From assembly GCF_004119455.1 (NCBI RefSeq), contig NZ_NRQT01000006.1:62001-126000 (forward strand): a stretch of 64,000 nucleotides of DNA, read 5' to 3'. Positions within the stretch are counted from its first letter, which is position 1. Every line of letters begins with the position of its first letter. The notes below the pieces were generated by a model. That model did no database searches and was not told where the DNA came from. It was given only the letters and a program-made list of their open reading frames with translations. This stretch comes from Chryseobacterium sp. CH25. GTDB lineage: Bacteria; Bacteroidota; Bacteroidia; Flavobacteriales; Weeksellaceae. The position numbers were made by a program, and so were the translations under genes. Below, piece by piece: positions 34,709 to 43,307 of this stretch.

Positions 34709-35490
34709 TTAGTATGTTTTATTATTCGCATCAATATAGTAATAGTTTTTGCCGTCTTTTGTGACCTCAAACATTTTCCCCAGCTTCCAGCTGAAGTTTC
34801 TTTTAATATTGGCATATTCGAAAGGGACAATGATTTTGTTATTCACATCAATAACTCCGAATTTGTCATTATTGGACGCCACAATCATCGGATCTGCAAC
34901 ATCATCACCTTCCATGATGTACAAATACTGATATTGCGGATAAATCTGGTATTGACGGTAGTCTGCAGCATTCACAAATTTTGCTTTTTCAATAATTCCA
35001 TAGAACCCATTGAGAACATAGGCCTGGAAAAGTTGTTGTTTGTACTCTTCAAATTTACATTTACCAAGATCTGCATCTTTAAACTTATAGACCCTTTTTC
35101 CTGAATGATCTACTCTATAAGAAATCATGTCTTTTTCTACCGTTGCATAATCTTTTGACCCATATTTTCTCACTTTTTCATTCGGAGAATTGAGAAGATT
35201 GCAGTCTTCATAAAAAATACAGCGATATGATACTCCGGTTGAATAATGTATTTTCCATTTTGATTCACATACCCGAAACTATCTCCCTTCTTTTTAGGAA
35301 TGAGAAGTGGAAGATCTTTATTGATTACTACCAGGTCGGGATTGTGCCTAACTGCTGCATTTTTCTCTTTTTTCACGGTAGTTTTCGTAACGTTTTTAAC
35401 CGCAGGTTTCTTCACAGATTTAGTCTGAGAGAAAACAGAAATCGAAATAAAAACGCATAAAACATTCAGGATATTTTTCATATTCACCAT
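34709..35490 (-). pseudogene. Secreted WG-repeat protein, one frameshift
   Basis: Two overlapping frames (35490-35170 and 35173-34709) form one protein of about 260 residues. One extra T in the run gtattttttatg near 35210 would join HIAVFF to YEDCNLLNSPNEKVRKYGSK. The N-terminus has a signal peptide (LCVFISISVFSQ) and a Lys-rich linker. WG-type repeats are visible: SFGYVNQNGKYIIQPEY in the first part, and KFGVIDVNNKIIVPFEYANI and YYIDANNKTY in the second. Function is unknown; WG repeats form beta-rich binding surfaces. The break is a single lost T in a homopolymer, so assembly error is likely. Confidence 0.75.
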
Positions 35491-35584
35491 TTGTCTGCAA
35501 TATTACGGCCAAAAATAGAAATTATCAAAATCATATTTATAAAGAATCTAAATAATTTCACTCTCATAAAATAGTAAAATTTTG

Positions 35585-35592
35585 TAAATTTG
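35585..35592 (+). promoter_or_regulatory. Candidate -7 element for acnB
   Basis: TAAATTTG. It lies 180 bases before the acnB ATG, implying a long leader; the upstream TTTG element is poor. Confidence 0.35.
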
Positions 35593-35667
35593 GGGTGCAT
35601 TTTGAATTGTTTAATAATTTAAAAAACTTTTTAAAAAAAAGTAGATTATGCTGACCTTCTTTGGTTA

Positions 35668-35775
35668 ATGTTGCATCACAAGCGAGATCTCAAAATGTCA
35701 TTAACGGTGTTATACAAAACAGTAAAGAAGCAGCGAAATACTCTACCTTTAATATTGAAAGACCTTCTATTATGA
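35668..35775 (+). CDS. Possible 35-residue upstream frame overlapping acnB start
   Basis: An ATG frame (MLHHKRDLKMSLTVLYKTVK...) ends in TGA that overlaps the acnB ATG as ATGA, so ribosomes could in principle re-start. The peptide is basic and has no recognisable domain. The acnB frame itself is also open here without a good start. It may be chance. Confidence 0.2.
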   Translation: MLHHKRDLKMSLTVLYKTVKKQRNTLPLILKDLLL

Positions 35776-38555
35776 ATATTTATAAGGATTACATCAAAGA
35801 GATTGAAGAAAGAAAAAACCAGGGGCTTCATCCAAAGCCAATTGATGGTGCTGAATTACTAAGCGAAATCATCGCACAAATTAAAGACTCAGGTAATGCA
35901 GATCGAGCAGACTCTCTTAAGTTTTTCATCTACAACACCCTACCAGGTACAACAAGTGCAGCTGGTGTAAAGGCTAAATTTTTAAAAGAGATCATTCTAG
36001 GTGAATCCGTAGTAGAAGAAATCTCTCAGGCTTTTGCTTTCGAATTATTATCTCACATGAAAGGAGGTAAATCTATCGAAGTATTATTAGACTTAGCTTT
36101 AGGTAACGATCCTGCTATTGCTCAACAGGCTGCAGACGTTCTTAAAACTCAGGTTTTCCTTTATGAAGCGGACACTAACCGTTTAAAAGAGGCATACAAC
36201 AGCGGAAATGCCATCGCTAAAGAAATTTTAGAAAGCTACGCAAAAGCTGAGTTCTTCACTAAGCTACCAGAAGTAGCTGAAGAAATCAAAGTAGTTACTT
36301 ATATTGCTGGTGAAGGAGACATTTCTACCGATTTACTTTCTCCAGGTAACCAGGCTCACTCAAGATCAGACCGTGAACTTCATGGTAAATGTATGATTAC
36401 TCCTGAAGCTCAGGAAGAAATCAAAGCTTTACAGGCTAAACATCCTGATGCAAGCGTTATGCTTATCGCTGAAAAAGGAACAATGGGTGTAGGTTCATCC
36501 AGAATGTCAGGAGTAAACAACGTAGCTTTATGGACTGGTAAGCAGGCGAGTCCTTATGTACCATTCGTAAACATTGCTCCAATCGTAGGAGGAACAAATG
36601 GTATTTCTCCAATCTTCCTTACTACAGTTGATGTTACCGGAGGTATTGGTGTTGACCTTAAGAACTGGGTGAAGAAAGTTGACGAAAACGGAAACCCTGT
36701 TCGTAACGAAAATGGTGACATCGTTCTTGAAGAAGCTTATTCAGTAGCTACAGGAACTGTTTTAACGATTAATACTAAAGAAAAGAAATTATATAACGGA
36801 GATCAGGAACTGATTGACCTTACGAAGTCTTTCACTCCACAAAAGATGGAATTCATCAAAGCTGGAGGATCTTACGCAATTGTATTCGGTAAGAAGTTAC
36901 AGACATTTGCAGCTCAGACTTTAGGAGTAGAAGCTCCGGTTGTTTTTGCTCCATCAAAAGAAATTTCTCACGAAGGGCAAGGTCTTACAGCTGTTGAAAA
37001 AATCTTCAACAGAAATGCCGTAGGAACTACACCAGGAAAAGTACTACACGCTGGTTCTGACGTTCGTGTACAGGTAAACATTGTTGGTTCTCAGGATACG
37101 ACAGGTCTTATGACTTCTCAGGAGCTTGAATCAATGGCGGCTACTGTAATTTCTCCAATTGTTGACGGTGCTTACCAATCAGGCTGTCACACCGCTTCAG
37201 TTTGGGATAAAAAAGCTCAGGCGAACATTCCTAAGCTAATGAAATTCATGAACGATTTCGGATTAATCACAGCTCGTGACCCGAAAGGTGAATATCACTC
37301 AATGACTGACGTTATTCACAAAGTCCTTAACGATATCACGGTAGACGAGTGGGCAATCATCATTGGTGGTGACTCTCACACAAGAATGTCTAAAGGAGTT
37401 GCTTTCGGAGCTGACTCTGGAACTGTTGCTCTTGCATTAGCTACAGGTGAAGCTTCAATGCCAATCCCGGAATCTGTAAAAGTAACATTCAAAGGTGAAA
37501 TGAAGCCTCACATGGATTTCCGTGATGTAGTTCACGCTACTCAGGCTCAGATGTTGAAGCAATTCGGAGGAGAGAATGTATTCCAGGGAAGAATCATTGA
37601 GGTTCACATCGGAACACTTCCTGCTGACCAGGCGTTCACGTTTACAGACTGGACTGCTGAAATGAAAGCTAAAGCGTCTATCAACATTTCTGAAGATAAT
37701 ACTCTAATCGAATCATTGGAAATCGCTAAAGGCAGAATCCAGATCATGATTGATAAAGGAATGGATAACCACAACAAAGTTCTTCAGGGATTAATTGACA
37801 AAGCGAATAAGAGAATCGAAGAGATCAAGTCAGGTGAGAAACCAGCGCTTACTCCAGATGCTAACGCTAAATATTATGCTGAAGTTGTTGTAGATCTTGA
37901 CGTAATCGTAGAACCTATGATTGCTGACCCGGATGTAAACAATGATGATGTTTCTAAGAGATATACTCACGATACCATCAGAGATCTTTCTTACTATGGT
38001 GGTGAGAAAAAAGTAGATCTTGGTTTCGTAGGATCTTGTATGGTTCACAAAGGAGACCTTAAGATTGTTTCTCAGATGTTGAGAAACCTTGAAAAACAAA
38101 ATGGTAAAGTAGAATTCAGCGCTCCTCTAGTTGTAGCAGCTCCTACTTACAACATCATTGACGAGTTAAAAGCTGAAGGTGACTGGGAATTATTAGAGAA
38201 ATATTCAGGTTTTGAATTTAATGATAATGCTCCTAAAGGTGAAGCTCGTACAGAATACGAAAACGTAATGTACCTTGAGCGTCCTGGATGTAACCTTTGT
38301 ATGGGTAACCAGGAAAAAGCAGCAAAAGGAGATACTGTTTTAGCTACTTCTACTCGTTTATTCCAAGGAAGAGTTGTAGAAGACTCTGAACGTAAAAAAG
38401 GAGAGTCTTTATTGGCTTCAACTCCGGTTGTAGTTCTTTCTGCGATCATCGGAAGAATCCCAAGTATTGAAGAATACAAAGCAGCTGTTGAAGGAATTGA
38501 CCTGACTACTTTTGTACCTTCTATCAAGGAATTAACAAGTACAAGCGCTCACTAA
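35772..38555 (+). CDS. acnB: Aconitate hydratase B / 2-methylisocitrate dehydratase
   Basis: A 927-residue protein. I choose the ATG at 35772 (MNIYKDYIKEIEERKNQG) because it matches the normal AcnB start; the open frame reaches upstream to 35661 but only with a TTG. The N-terminal HEAT-like domain includes HPKPIDGAELLSEII, as in E. coli AcnB. Cluster ligands are C756 (GSCMVH), C840 and C843 (GCNLCMGNQ). It interconverts citrate and isocitrate in the TCA cycle and may dehydrate 2-methylisocitrate. A terminator separates it from a second, unrelated aconitase that follows. Confidence 0.95.
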   Translation: MNIYKDYIKEIEERKNQGLHPKPIDGAELLSEIIAQIKDSGNADRADSLKFFIYNTLPGTTSAAGVKAKFLKEIILGESVVEEISQAFAFELLSHMKGGKSIEVLLDLALGNDPAIAQQAADVLKTQVFLYEADTNRLKEAYNSGNAIAKEILESYAKAEFFTKLPEVAEEIKVVTYIAGEGDISTDLLSPGNQAHSRSDRELHGKCMITPEAQEEIKALQAKHPDASVMLIAEKGTMGVGSSRMSGVNNVALWTGKQASPYVPFVNIAPIVGGTNGISPIFLTTVDVTGGIGVDLKNWVKKVDENGNPVRNENGDIVLEEAYSVATGTVLTINTKEKKLYNGDQELIDLTKSFTPQKMEFIKAGGSYAIVFGKKLQTFAAQTLGVEAPVVFAPSKEISHEGQGLTAVEKIFNRNAVGTTPGKVLHAGSDVRVQVNIVGSQDTTGLMTSQELESMAATVISPIVDGAYQSGCHTASVWDKKAQANIPKLMKFMNDFGLITARDPKGEYHSMTDVIHKVLNDITVDEWAIIIGGDSHTRMSKGVAFGADSGTVALALATGEASMPIPESVKVTFKGEMKPHMDFRDVVHATQAQMLKQFGGENVFQGRIIEVHIGTLPADQAFTFTDWTAEMKAKASINISEDNTLIESLEIAKGRIQIMIDKGMDNHNKVLQGLIDKANKRIEEIKSGEKPALTPDANAKYYAEVVVDLDVIVEPMIADPDVNNDDVSKRYTHDTIRDLSYYGGEKKVDLGFVGSCMVHKGDLKIVSQMLRNLEKQNGKVEFSAPLVVAAPTYNIIDELKAEGDWELLEKYSGFEFNDNAPKGEARTEYENVMYLERPGCNLCMGNQEKAAKGDTVLATSTRLFQGRVVEDSERKKGESLLASTPVVVLSAIIGRIPSIEEYKAAVEGIDLTTFVPSIKELTSTSAH

Positions 38556-38599
38556 TAGCATTGAACAATAAGTCGTAAGACTATTGAAAATCATATTAA

Positions 38600-38646
38600 T
38601 GGAAGATTTTAGTCCTTTTGGATTTAAAATCTTCCATTTTTTGTTT
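38600..38646 (+). terminator. Intrinsic terminator after acnB
   Basis: GGAAGATTTTA and TTAAAATCTTCC form the main stem, with GTCC/GGAT next to a TTTT loop, followed by six T. The remaining 225 bases up to acnA are very AT-rich and I see no gene in them. Confidence 0.85.
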
Positions 38647-38870
38647 AGAATCGTTCTATTTTACTTTAAATACGATTTTTTTCCGAGAAAATGAAGAAAA
38701 TAGAATCTATTTTTTCTTAAATTGAAAGTTATAAAATCTCTTGATTTTAGAATCAAAACAGCCCTATTTATGGATTATAGGAATGTTTTTTGATGTATTA
38801 AAAACGATTTTTCTCTTTAAAATATCAGAGAAAGAAACAATAACGGAAAAAGAACAAAACTAAATACGAT

Positions 38871-41138
38871 ATGACTTTTGATATTGATATGATCAAAAAA
38901 GTGTACGAGCGTTACCCTGAAAGAATTGCTGCAGCAAGACAGATCGTGGGAAAACCTCTTACCCTTTCAGAAAAAATTCTTTACACCCACCTTTGGGAAG
39001 GAAATGCTACACAAGCACATGAAAGAGGAAACTCTTATGTAGATTTTGCACCGGACAGAGTGGCTATGCAGGATGCAACAGCGCAAATGGCGCTTTTACA
39101 GTTCATGCAGGCAGGAAAAGCTAAAGTAGCTGTTCCTTCAACCGCTCACGCAGATCACCTGATCCAGGCGAAAGTAGGTGCTGATAAAGATTTACAGGAA
39201 GGTATTAACAAAAACTCTGAGGTATTCAACTTCTTAAGTTCTGTATGTGATAAGTACGGAATCGGATTCTGGAAGCCAGGAGCAGGGATCATTCACCAGG
39301 TTGTATTGGAAAACTATGCTTTCCCTGGAGGTATGATGATCGGGACCGATTCTCACACTGTAAATGCTGGCGGACTAGGAATGGTTGCCATTGGTGTTGG
39401 GGGTGCTGATGCAGTAGACGTAATGGCAGGAATGGCCTGGGAGCTTAAAATGCCTAAACTTATCGGGGTTAAATTAACCGGTAAAATGAATGGCTGGACT
39501 TCTGCGAAAGATGTTATCTTAAAAGTAGCAGGAATTCTTACTGTAAAAGGAGGTACAGGATGCATCGTAGAATACTTCGGTGAAGGGGCTGAATCCCTTT
39601 CTGCAACCGGAAAAGGTACGATCTGTAACATGGGTGCTGAAATCGGGGCTACAACTTCTACTTTCGGATATGATGATTCTATGAGAAGATATCTGTCTGC
39701 AACAGGAAGACAAGATGTAGTAGATGCAGCAGATAAAATTGCTGAACACTTAACAGGGGATGCTGAAGTATACGCAAACCCAGAACAATATTTTGACCAA
39801 TTAATTGAAATCAACCTTTCTGAACTGACTCCACACTTAAACGGACCTTTCACTCCCGATTTGGCAACTCCTGTTGCTGAATTCAGAGCTAAAGCTGAAG
39901 CTAACGGATGGCCATTAGAAGTTGAGTGGGCACTAATAGGTTCTTGTACCAACTCTTCTTATGAAGATTTATCAAGAGCGGCTTCTATTGTAGAAGATGC
40001 TGTATCTAAAGGAGTAAAACCTAAAGCAATTTTAGGTATTAATCCAGGTTCTGAGCAGGTGAAATTTACAGCGGAAAGAGACGGATTCTTAGATTCATTC
40101 AGAAAATTTGAAAACGCAAGAATCTTTACTAACGCTTGTGGACCTTGTATCGGACAATGGGACAGAGAAGGCGCTGAAAAAGGAGAGAAAAACTCGATTA
40201 TTCACTCTTTCAACAGAAACTTTGCAAAAAGAGCTGATGGTAACCCAAATACCCACGCATTCGTAGCTTCTCCAGAAATGGTAGCTGCTGTGGCTATCTC
40301 AGGTAGATTAGATTTCAACCCAATTACAGATACGTTAACCAACGAAGCTGGTGAGCAGGTAAAACTTAATGAACCTAAAGGATATGAACTTCCTGCAAAA
40401 GGATTTGCTGTAGATGACAATGGTTATCAAGCTCCTTCTGAGGACGGATCTAAAGTGGTTGTTAATGTAAGCCCTACTTCAGACAGACTTCAGTTATTGG
40501 AAGAATTCCCGGCTTGGGATGGTAAAAATATTACAGGAGCGAAAGTATTAATCAAAGCTTTCGGAAAATGTACTACTGACCACATTTCTATGGCTGGGCC
40601 ATGGTTGAAATACAGAGGTCACTTAGACAATATTTCCAACAACATGTTAATTGGAGCTGTAAACGCTTATAACATGGAAACTAACCACGTTAAAAATGAA
40701 TTAACGGGTGAATATGGGGAAGTTCCTGCTGTACAAAGAGCTTACAAAGCTGCAGGAGTGCCAACCATTGTTGTAGGAGACCAGAATTATGGTGAAGGTT
40801 CTTCAAGAGAACACGCTGCGATGGAGCCTAGACACCTTGGTGTAAAAGCAGTATTGGTAAAATCATTTGCGAGAATCCATGAAACGAACCTTAAAAAACA
40901 AGGAATGCTGGGAATCACTTTCGCTAATGAGGCTGATTATGACAAAATACTGGAAGATGACACGGTTAACTTCTTAGATCTTGATCAGTTTGCTCCAGGA
41001 AAACAATTAACTTTAGAATTCGTTCACAAAGACGGAACTAAAGACATCATCATGGCTAACCACACTTACAACGATCAACAGATTGATTGGTTCAAAGCTG
41101 GTTCTGCACTGAACTTGATTAAACAACAAGAGAAATAA
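38871..41138 (+). CDS. acnA: Aconitate hydratase, mitochondrial type
   Basis: A 755-residue aconitase of the form found in mitochondria and many Bacteroidota, clearly different from AcnB in domain order and from the 890-residue AcnA/IRP type. The 4Fe-4S ligands are C359 (GSCTNSS), C423 and C426 (ACGPCIGQ). Substrate-binding blocks include [14 protein letters not shown] and [11 protein letters not shown] with the catalytic Ser region. It catalyses the same citrate to isocitrate step. Having both forms in tandem suggests division of labour, for example by oxygen or iron status; that is inference. A strong terminator follows. Confidence 0.94.
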   Translation: MTFDIDMIKKVYERYPERIAAARQIVGKPLTLSEKILYTHLWEGNATQAHERGNSYVDFAPDRVAMQDATAQMALLQFMQAGKAKVAVPSTAHADHLIQAKVGADKDLQEGINKNSEVFNFLSSVCDKYGIGFWKPGAGIIHQVVLENYAFPGGMMIGTDSHTVNAGGLGMVAIGVGGADAVDVMAGMAWELKMPKLIGVKLTGKMNGWTSAKDVILKVAGILTVKGGTGCIVEYFGEGAESLSATGKGTICNMGAEIGATTSTFGYDDSMRRYLSATGRQDVVDAADKIAEHLTGDAEVYANPEQYFDQLIEINLSELTPHLNGPFTPDLATPVAEFRAKAEANGWPLEVEWALIGSCTNSSYEDLSRAASIVEDAVSKGVKPKAILGINPGSEQVKFTAERDGFLDSFRKFENARIFTNACGPCIGQWDREGAEKGEKNSIIHSFNRNFAKRADGNPNTHAFVASPEMVAAVAISGRLDFNPITDTLTNEAGEQVKLNEPKGYELPAKGFAVDDNGYQAPSEDGSKVVVNVSPTSDRLQLLEEFPAWDGKNITGAKVLIKAFGKCTTDHISMAGPWLKYRGHLDNISNNMLIGAVNAYNMETNHVKNELTGEYGEVPAVQRAYKAAGVPTIVVGDQNYGEGSSREHAAMEPRHLGVKAVLVKSFARIHETNLKKQGMLGITFANEADYDKILEDDTVNFLDLDQFAPGKQLTLEFVHKDGTKDIIMANHTYNDQQIDWFKAGSALNLIKQQEK

Positions 41139-41165
41139 GAATTAATTGTTAGATCGATTAATGAT

Positions 41166-41197
41166 AAAAGACGGCTTCTATGGAAGCCGTCTTTTTT
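41166..41197 (+). terminator. Intrinsic terminator after acnA
   Basis: Perfect 13-bp stem (AAAAGACGGCTTC with GAAGCCGTCTTTT), loop TATG, T-run. Confidence 0.93.
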
Positions 41198-41272
41198 GTT
41201 TTATTTCTATAAAAATGATTCACGCTCATATTTATGTATTCATAAATCTATAAATGCGGAAGCTGTAAAATT

Positions 41273-41340
41273 CAATAGGAGTGGACTTTAGCCCGCTTTC
41301 ATCATCAATAACAAATCCATTGGCTTTAGCCAAAACCTAA
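41273..41340 (-). repeat. GGCTAAAGCC-type repeat, copy 2
   Basis: On the minus strand it reads tttaggttttggctaaagcc, aatgga and, further on, gcgggctaaagtccac and tcctattga. It matches the copy at 12259-12326 in order and spacing, in opposite orientation. Confidence 0.7.
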
Positions 41341-41344
41341 AAAA

Positions 41345-41412
41345 GATCTGCTCAATCTCCGAAATCTACTTGATTTTTATTTCTCGCAGATTTTGCTGAT
41401 TACGCAGATTCT
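41345..41412. repeat. CGCAGATT variant of the dispersed repeat
   Basis: Contains gatctgctcaatctccgaaatctac, then tctcgcagattttgctgattacgcagatt. It closely resembles the copy at 48122 and adjoins the GGCTAAAGCC-type repeat, as at 12187. Confidence 0.55.
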
Positions 41413-41453
41413 GAATGGTTGGATACTTCTAAACCTTATTGAATAAGCATTCT

Positions 41454-42128
41454 CTATTTTAATTTCTCTAAAAGATTAGACCTATAACTATCCCCTATTG
41501 GAATTTCCTGTTCCGATAACACAAGCTTTTTGGCTCCAATACTTTTAATTTTATCCAGATTTATAATGAAAGACTTATGAATCCTTACAAACTTATCAGA
41601 AAGCTGGCTTTCCATAGATTTAAGTGTGTCCAGAACGATATACTCATCCCCGGCAGTGCGGATGTTTACATAGTCTTTTATACTTTCAATATAAAGAATC
41701 TCATTAAAGTTAATGCGATGTTGCTGCCCGGAAGATTTAACGAAAAAATGAGCATCTTCTTCCTTAAAAGAAAACCTTTCCTGAGCCTTCATAGCACTTT
41801 TCAGAAATCTGTCAAAGGATATTGGTTTGAGAAGATAATCCACAATATTATGTTCATACCCTTCCAGCGCATATTCTGAATATGCTGTTGTTAAAATATA
41901 CTTTTGTTTGGGCCCTACAATCTTCATAAAATTGATTCCTGTAAGCTCCGGCATCTGAATATCCAGAAAGATAAGGTCCGAACCATTATTCTGAATATAC
42001 TCTAATGCCTCAATAGGATTTTCTGTAGAGAAAACCAGTTCAAGAAAAGGAATTTTCTGTACATACTGTTCCAGAAGAGAAATGGCCAGAGGTTCGTCAT
42101 CAACGATGATACATTTAATTTTACTCAT
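41454..42128 (-). CDS. LytTR-family response regulator
   Basis: A 224-residue regulator. The receiver has D10-D11 and the phosphorylation site D56 in FLDIQMPEL. The C-terminal LytTR domain (INFNEILYIESIKDYVNI, RIHKSFIINLDKI) binds DNA as in AlgR/LytR. Its gene overlaps the sensor kinase gene by 8 bases, so the two form a pair. The two outer-membrane receptor genes divergent from this pair are likely targets by position only. Confidence 0.93.
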   Translation of the reverse strand: MSKIKCIIVDDEPLAISLLEQYVQKIPFLELVFSTENPIEALEYIQNNGSDLIFLDIQMPELTGINFMKIVGPKQKYILTTAYSEYALEGYEHNIVDYLLKPISFDRFLKSAMKAQERFSFKEEDAHFFVKSSGQQHRINFNEILYIESIKDYVNIRTAGDEYIVLDTLKSMESQLSDKFVRIHKSFIINLDKIKSIGAKKLVLSEQEIPIGDSYRSNLLEKLK

Positions 42129-43128
42129 CCTTTAAATCAATTTTTAAATCTACAATAAATTCTGTTTCGGAATCTTTGATGTTCAGCTCATGCTTTGGAT
42201 ATAATATTTCCAGTCGCTTTTTAACATTCTGAATACCAATTCCGGAAACGGAATCTTTCATCCTCTCTTTTTTAAAATTTAAAAGGTAAAAATGTAACAC
42301 TTTATTATGATCTGAAATTCTCAGTTCAAACCCTTTACCACGAAGATCTCCATGCTTAAAAGCATTTTCAACAAATGGTACCAATAGCATCGGTGAAATA
42401 TTGAGATGAGGATGCTTAATATTTTTTTCCACAAGAATAAGTTCCGGATTTCTGAGTCTCAACTTTTCCAGCTCTATCAGGCTATCTATATATCCAATTT
42501 CTTTATCAAGAGTAATACAATCTTTTTCAAGGTCTTTTGTACTGTATCTTAATAACTGTCCGAGTTCTTCGATGGCAGGTAATGCTTTCTCCGACTTCTG
42601 ATAAACCAGTGAATAAATGTTATTTAATGTGTTAAAAATAAAATGTGGGTTAATCTGGGTTTTTAACGCCTTCAGTTCTGCACTTTTCTTTTCTTCCACC
42701 AGCTGAAGTCTTTCTGCATCAAGGGAAGAATATATTTTAAATAAGCAGAAAACCGTACTCATAAAGATAGGTGTGACACTATTGTAAATATTATCAAAAA
42801 AATAATACCAGAACTCTGTTTCCTCTGGATAATTACTGATTCCAAAAAAATGATTCAGCACTACCTCTTCTGCAAAATAACGTACCAAAACAAAGCAGGT
42901 AACACTAATGAAAAATCCAGCAATAGCCTTATACAGTTTATTTATTTCAAAAAATTTGGGAACAATAAAAAAATAGTTGAAATAAAAGCATACAAAACTG
43001 GTCAGACAATAAGTTAAGCCCAAAATAAAATGTCCTTTGTTAAAGACAAAATAAGGAACAATAATAATTCCTACCAAGAACATACCCCAGTAGAAGAGAT
43101 GCAGGAAAAGCAATTGTTTTTGTTTCAT
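42121..43128 (-). CDS. LytS/YpdA-type sensor histidine kinase
   Basis: A 335-residue kinase starting at MKQKQLLFLHLFYWGM; upstream in-frame ATG codons are rejected because they precede the membrane segment awkwardly. Four hydrophobic helices span about residues 8-130. The His_kinase box is LKTQINPHFIFNTLNNIYSL with the phospho-accepting His. The ATPase part has FVENAFKHG as N-box and VSGIGIQNVKKRL as G-box. No periplasmic sensor domain is visible, as usual for this Bacteroidota type. It partners the overlapping LytTR gene. Confidence 0.92.
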   Translation of the reverse strand: MKQKQLLFLHLFYWGMFLVGIIIVPYFVFNKGHFILGLTYCLTSFVCFYFNYFFIVPKFFEINKLYKAIAGFFISVTCFVLVRYFAEEVVLNHFFGISNYPEETEFWYYFFDNIYNSVTPIFMSTVFCLFKIYSSLDAERLQLVEEKKSAELKALKTQINPHFIFNTLNNIYSLVYQKSEKALPAIEELGQLLRYSTKDLEKDCITLDKEIGYIDSLIELEKLRLRNPELILVEKNIKHPHLNISPMLLVPFVENAFKHGDLRGKGFELRISDHNKVLHFYLLNFKKERMKDSVSGIGIQNVKKRLEILYPKHELNIKDSETEFIVDLKIDLKDE

Positions 43129-43307
43129 AGCACAAAAATAATTGTTCACTTCTATCAAAAGCTCAATTTTCGATAAACCCACTCATTTTATCGATGAAAA
43201 TAAATTAAAAGGTAAAAACTCACCCTTTATCTAAAAGCTGTTTCAGAGGAAAAGACTGCACAATACCTTTGCTTCAGAAAATAACGAAAACAGAACCTGA
43301 AACTCCT

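Noticed and set aside
35661..35771. Longer acnB beginning at a TTG at 35661
   Set aside because: The added 37 residues have no family match, the start codon is poor, and MNIYKDYIKEIEERK at 35772 fits AcnB N-termini.
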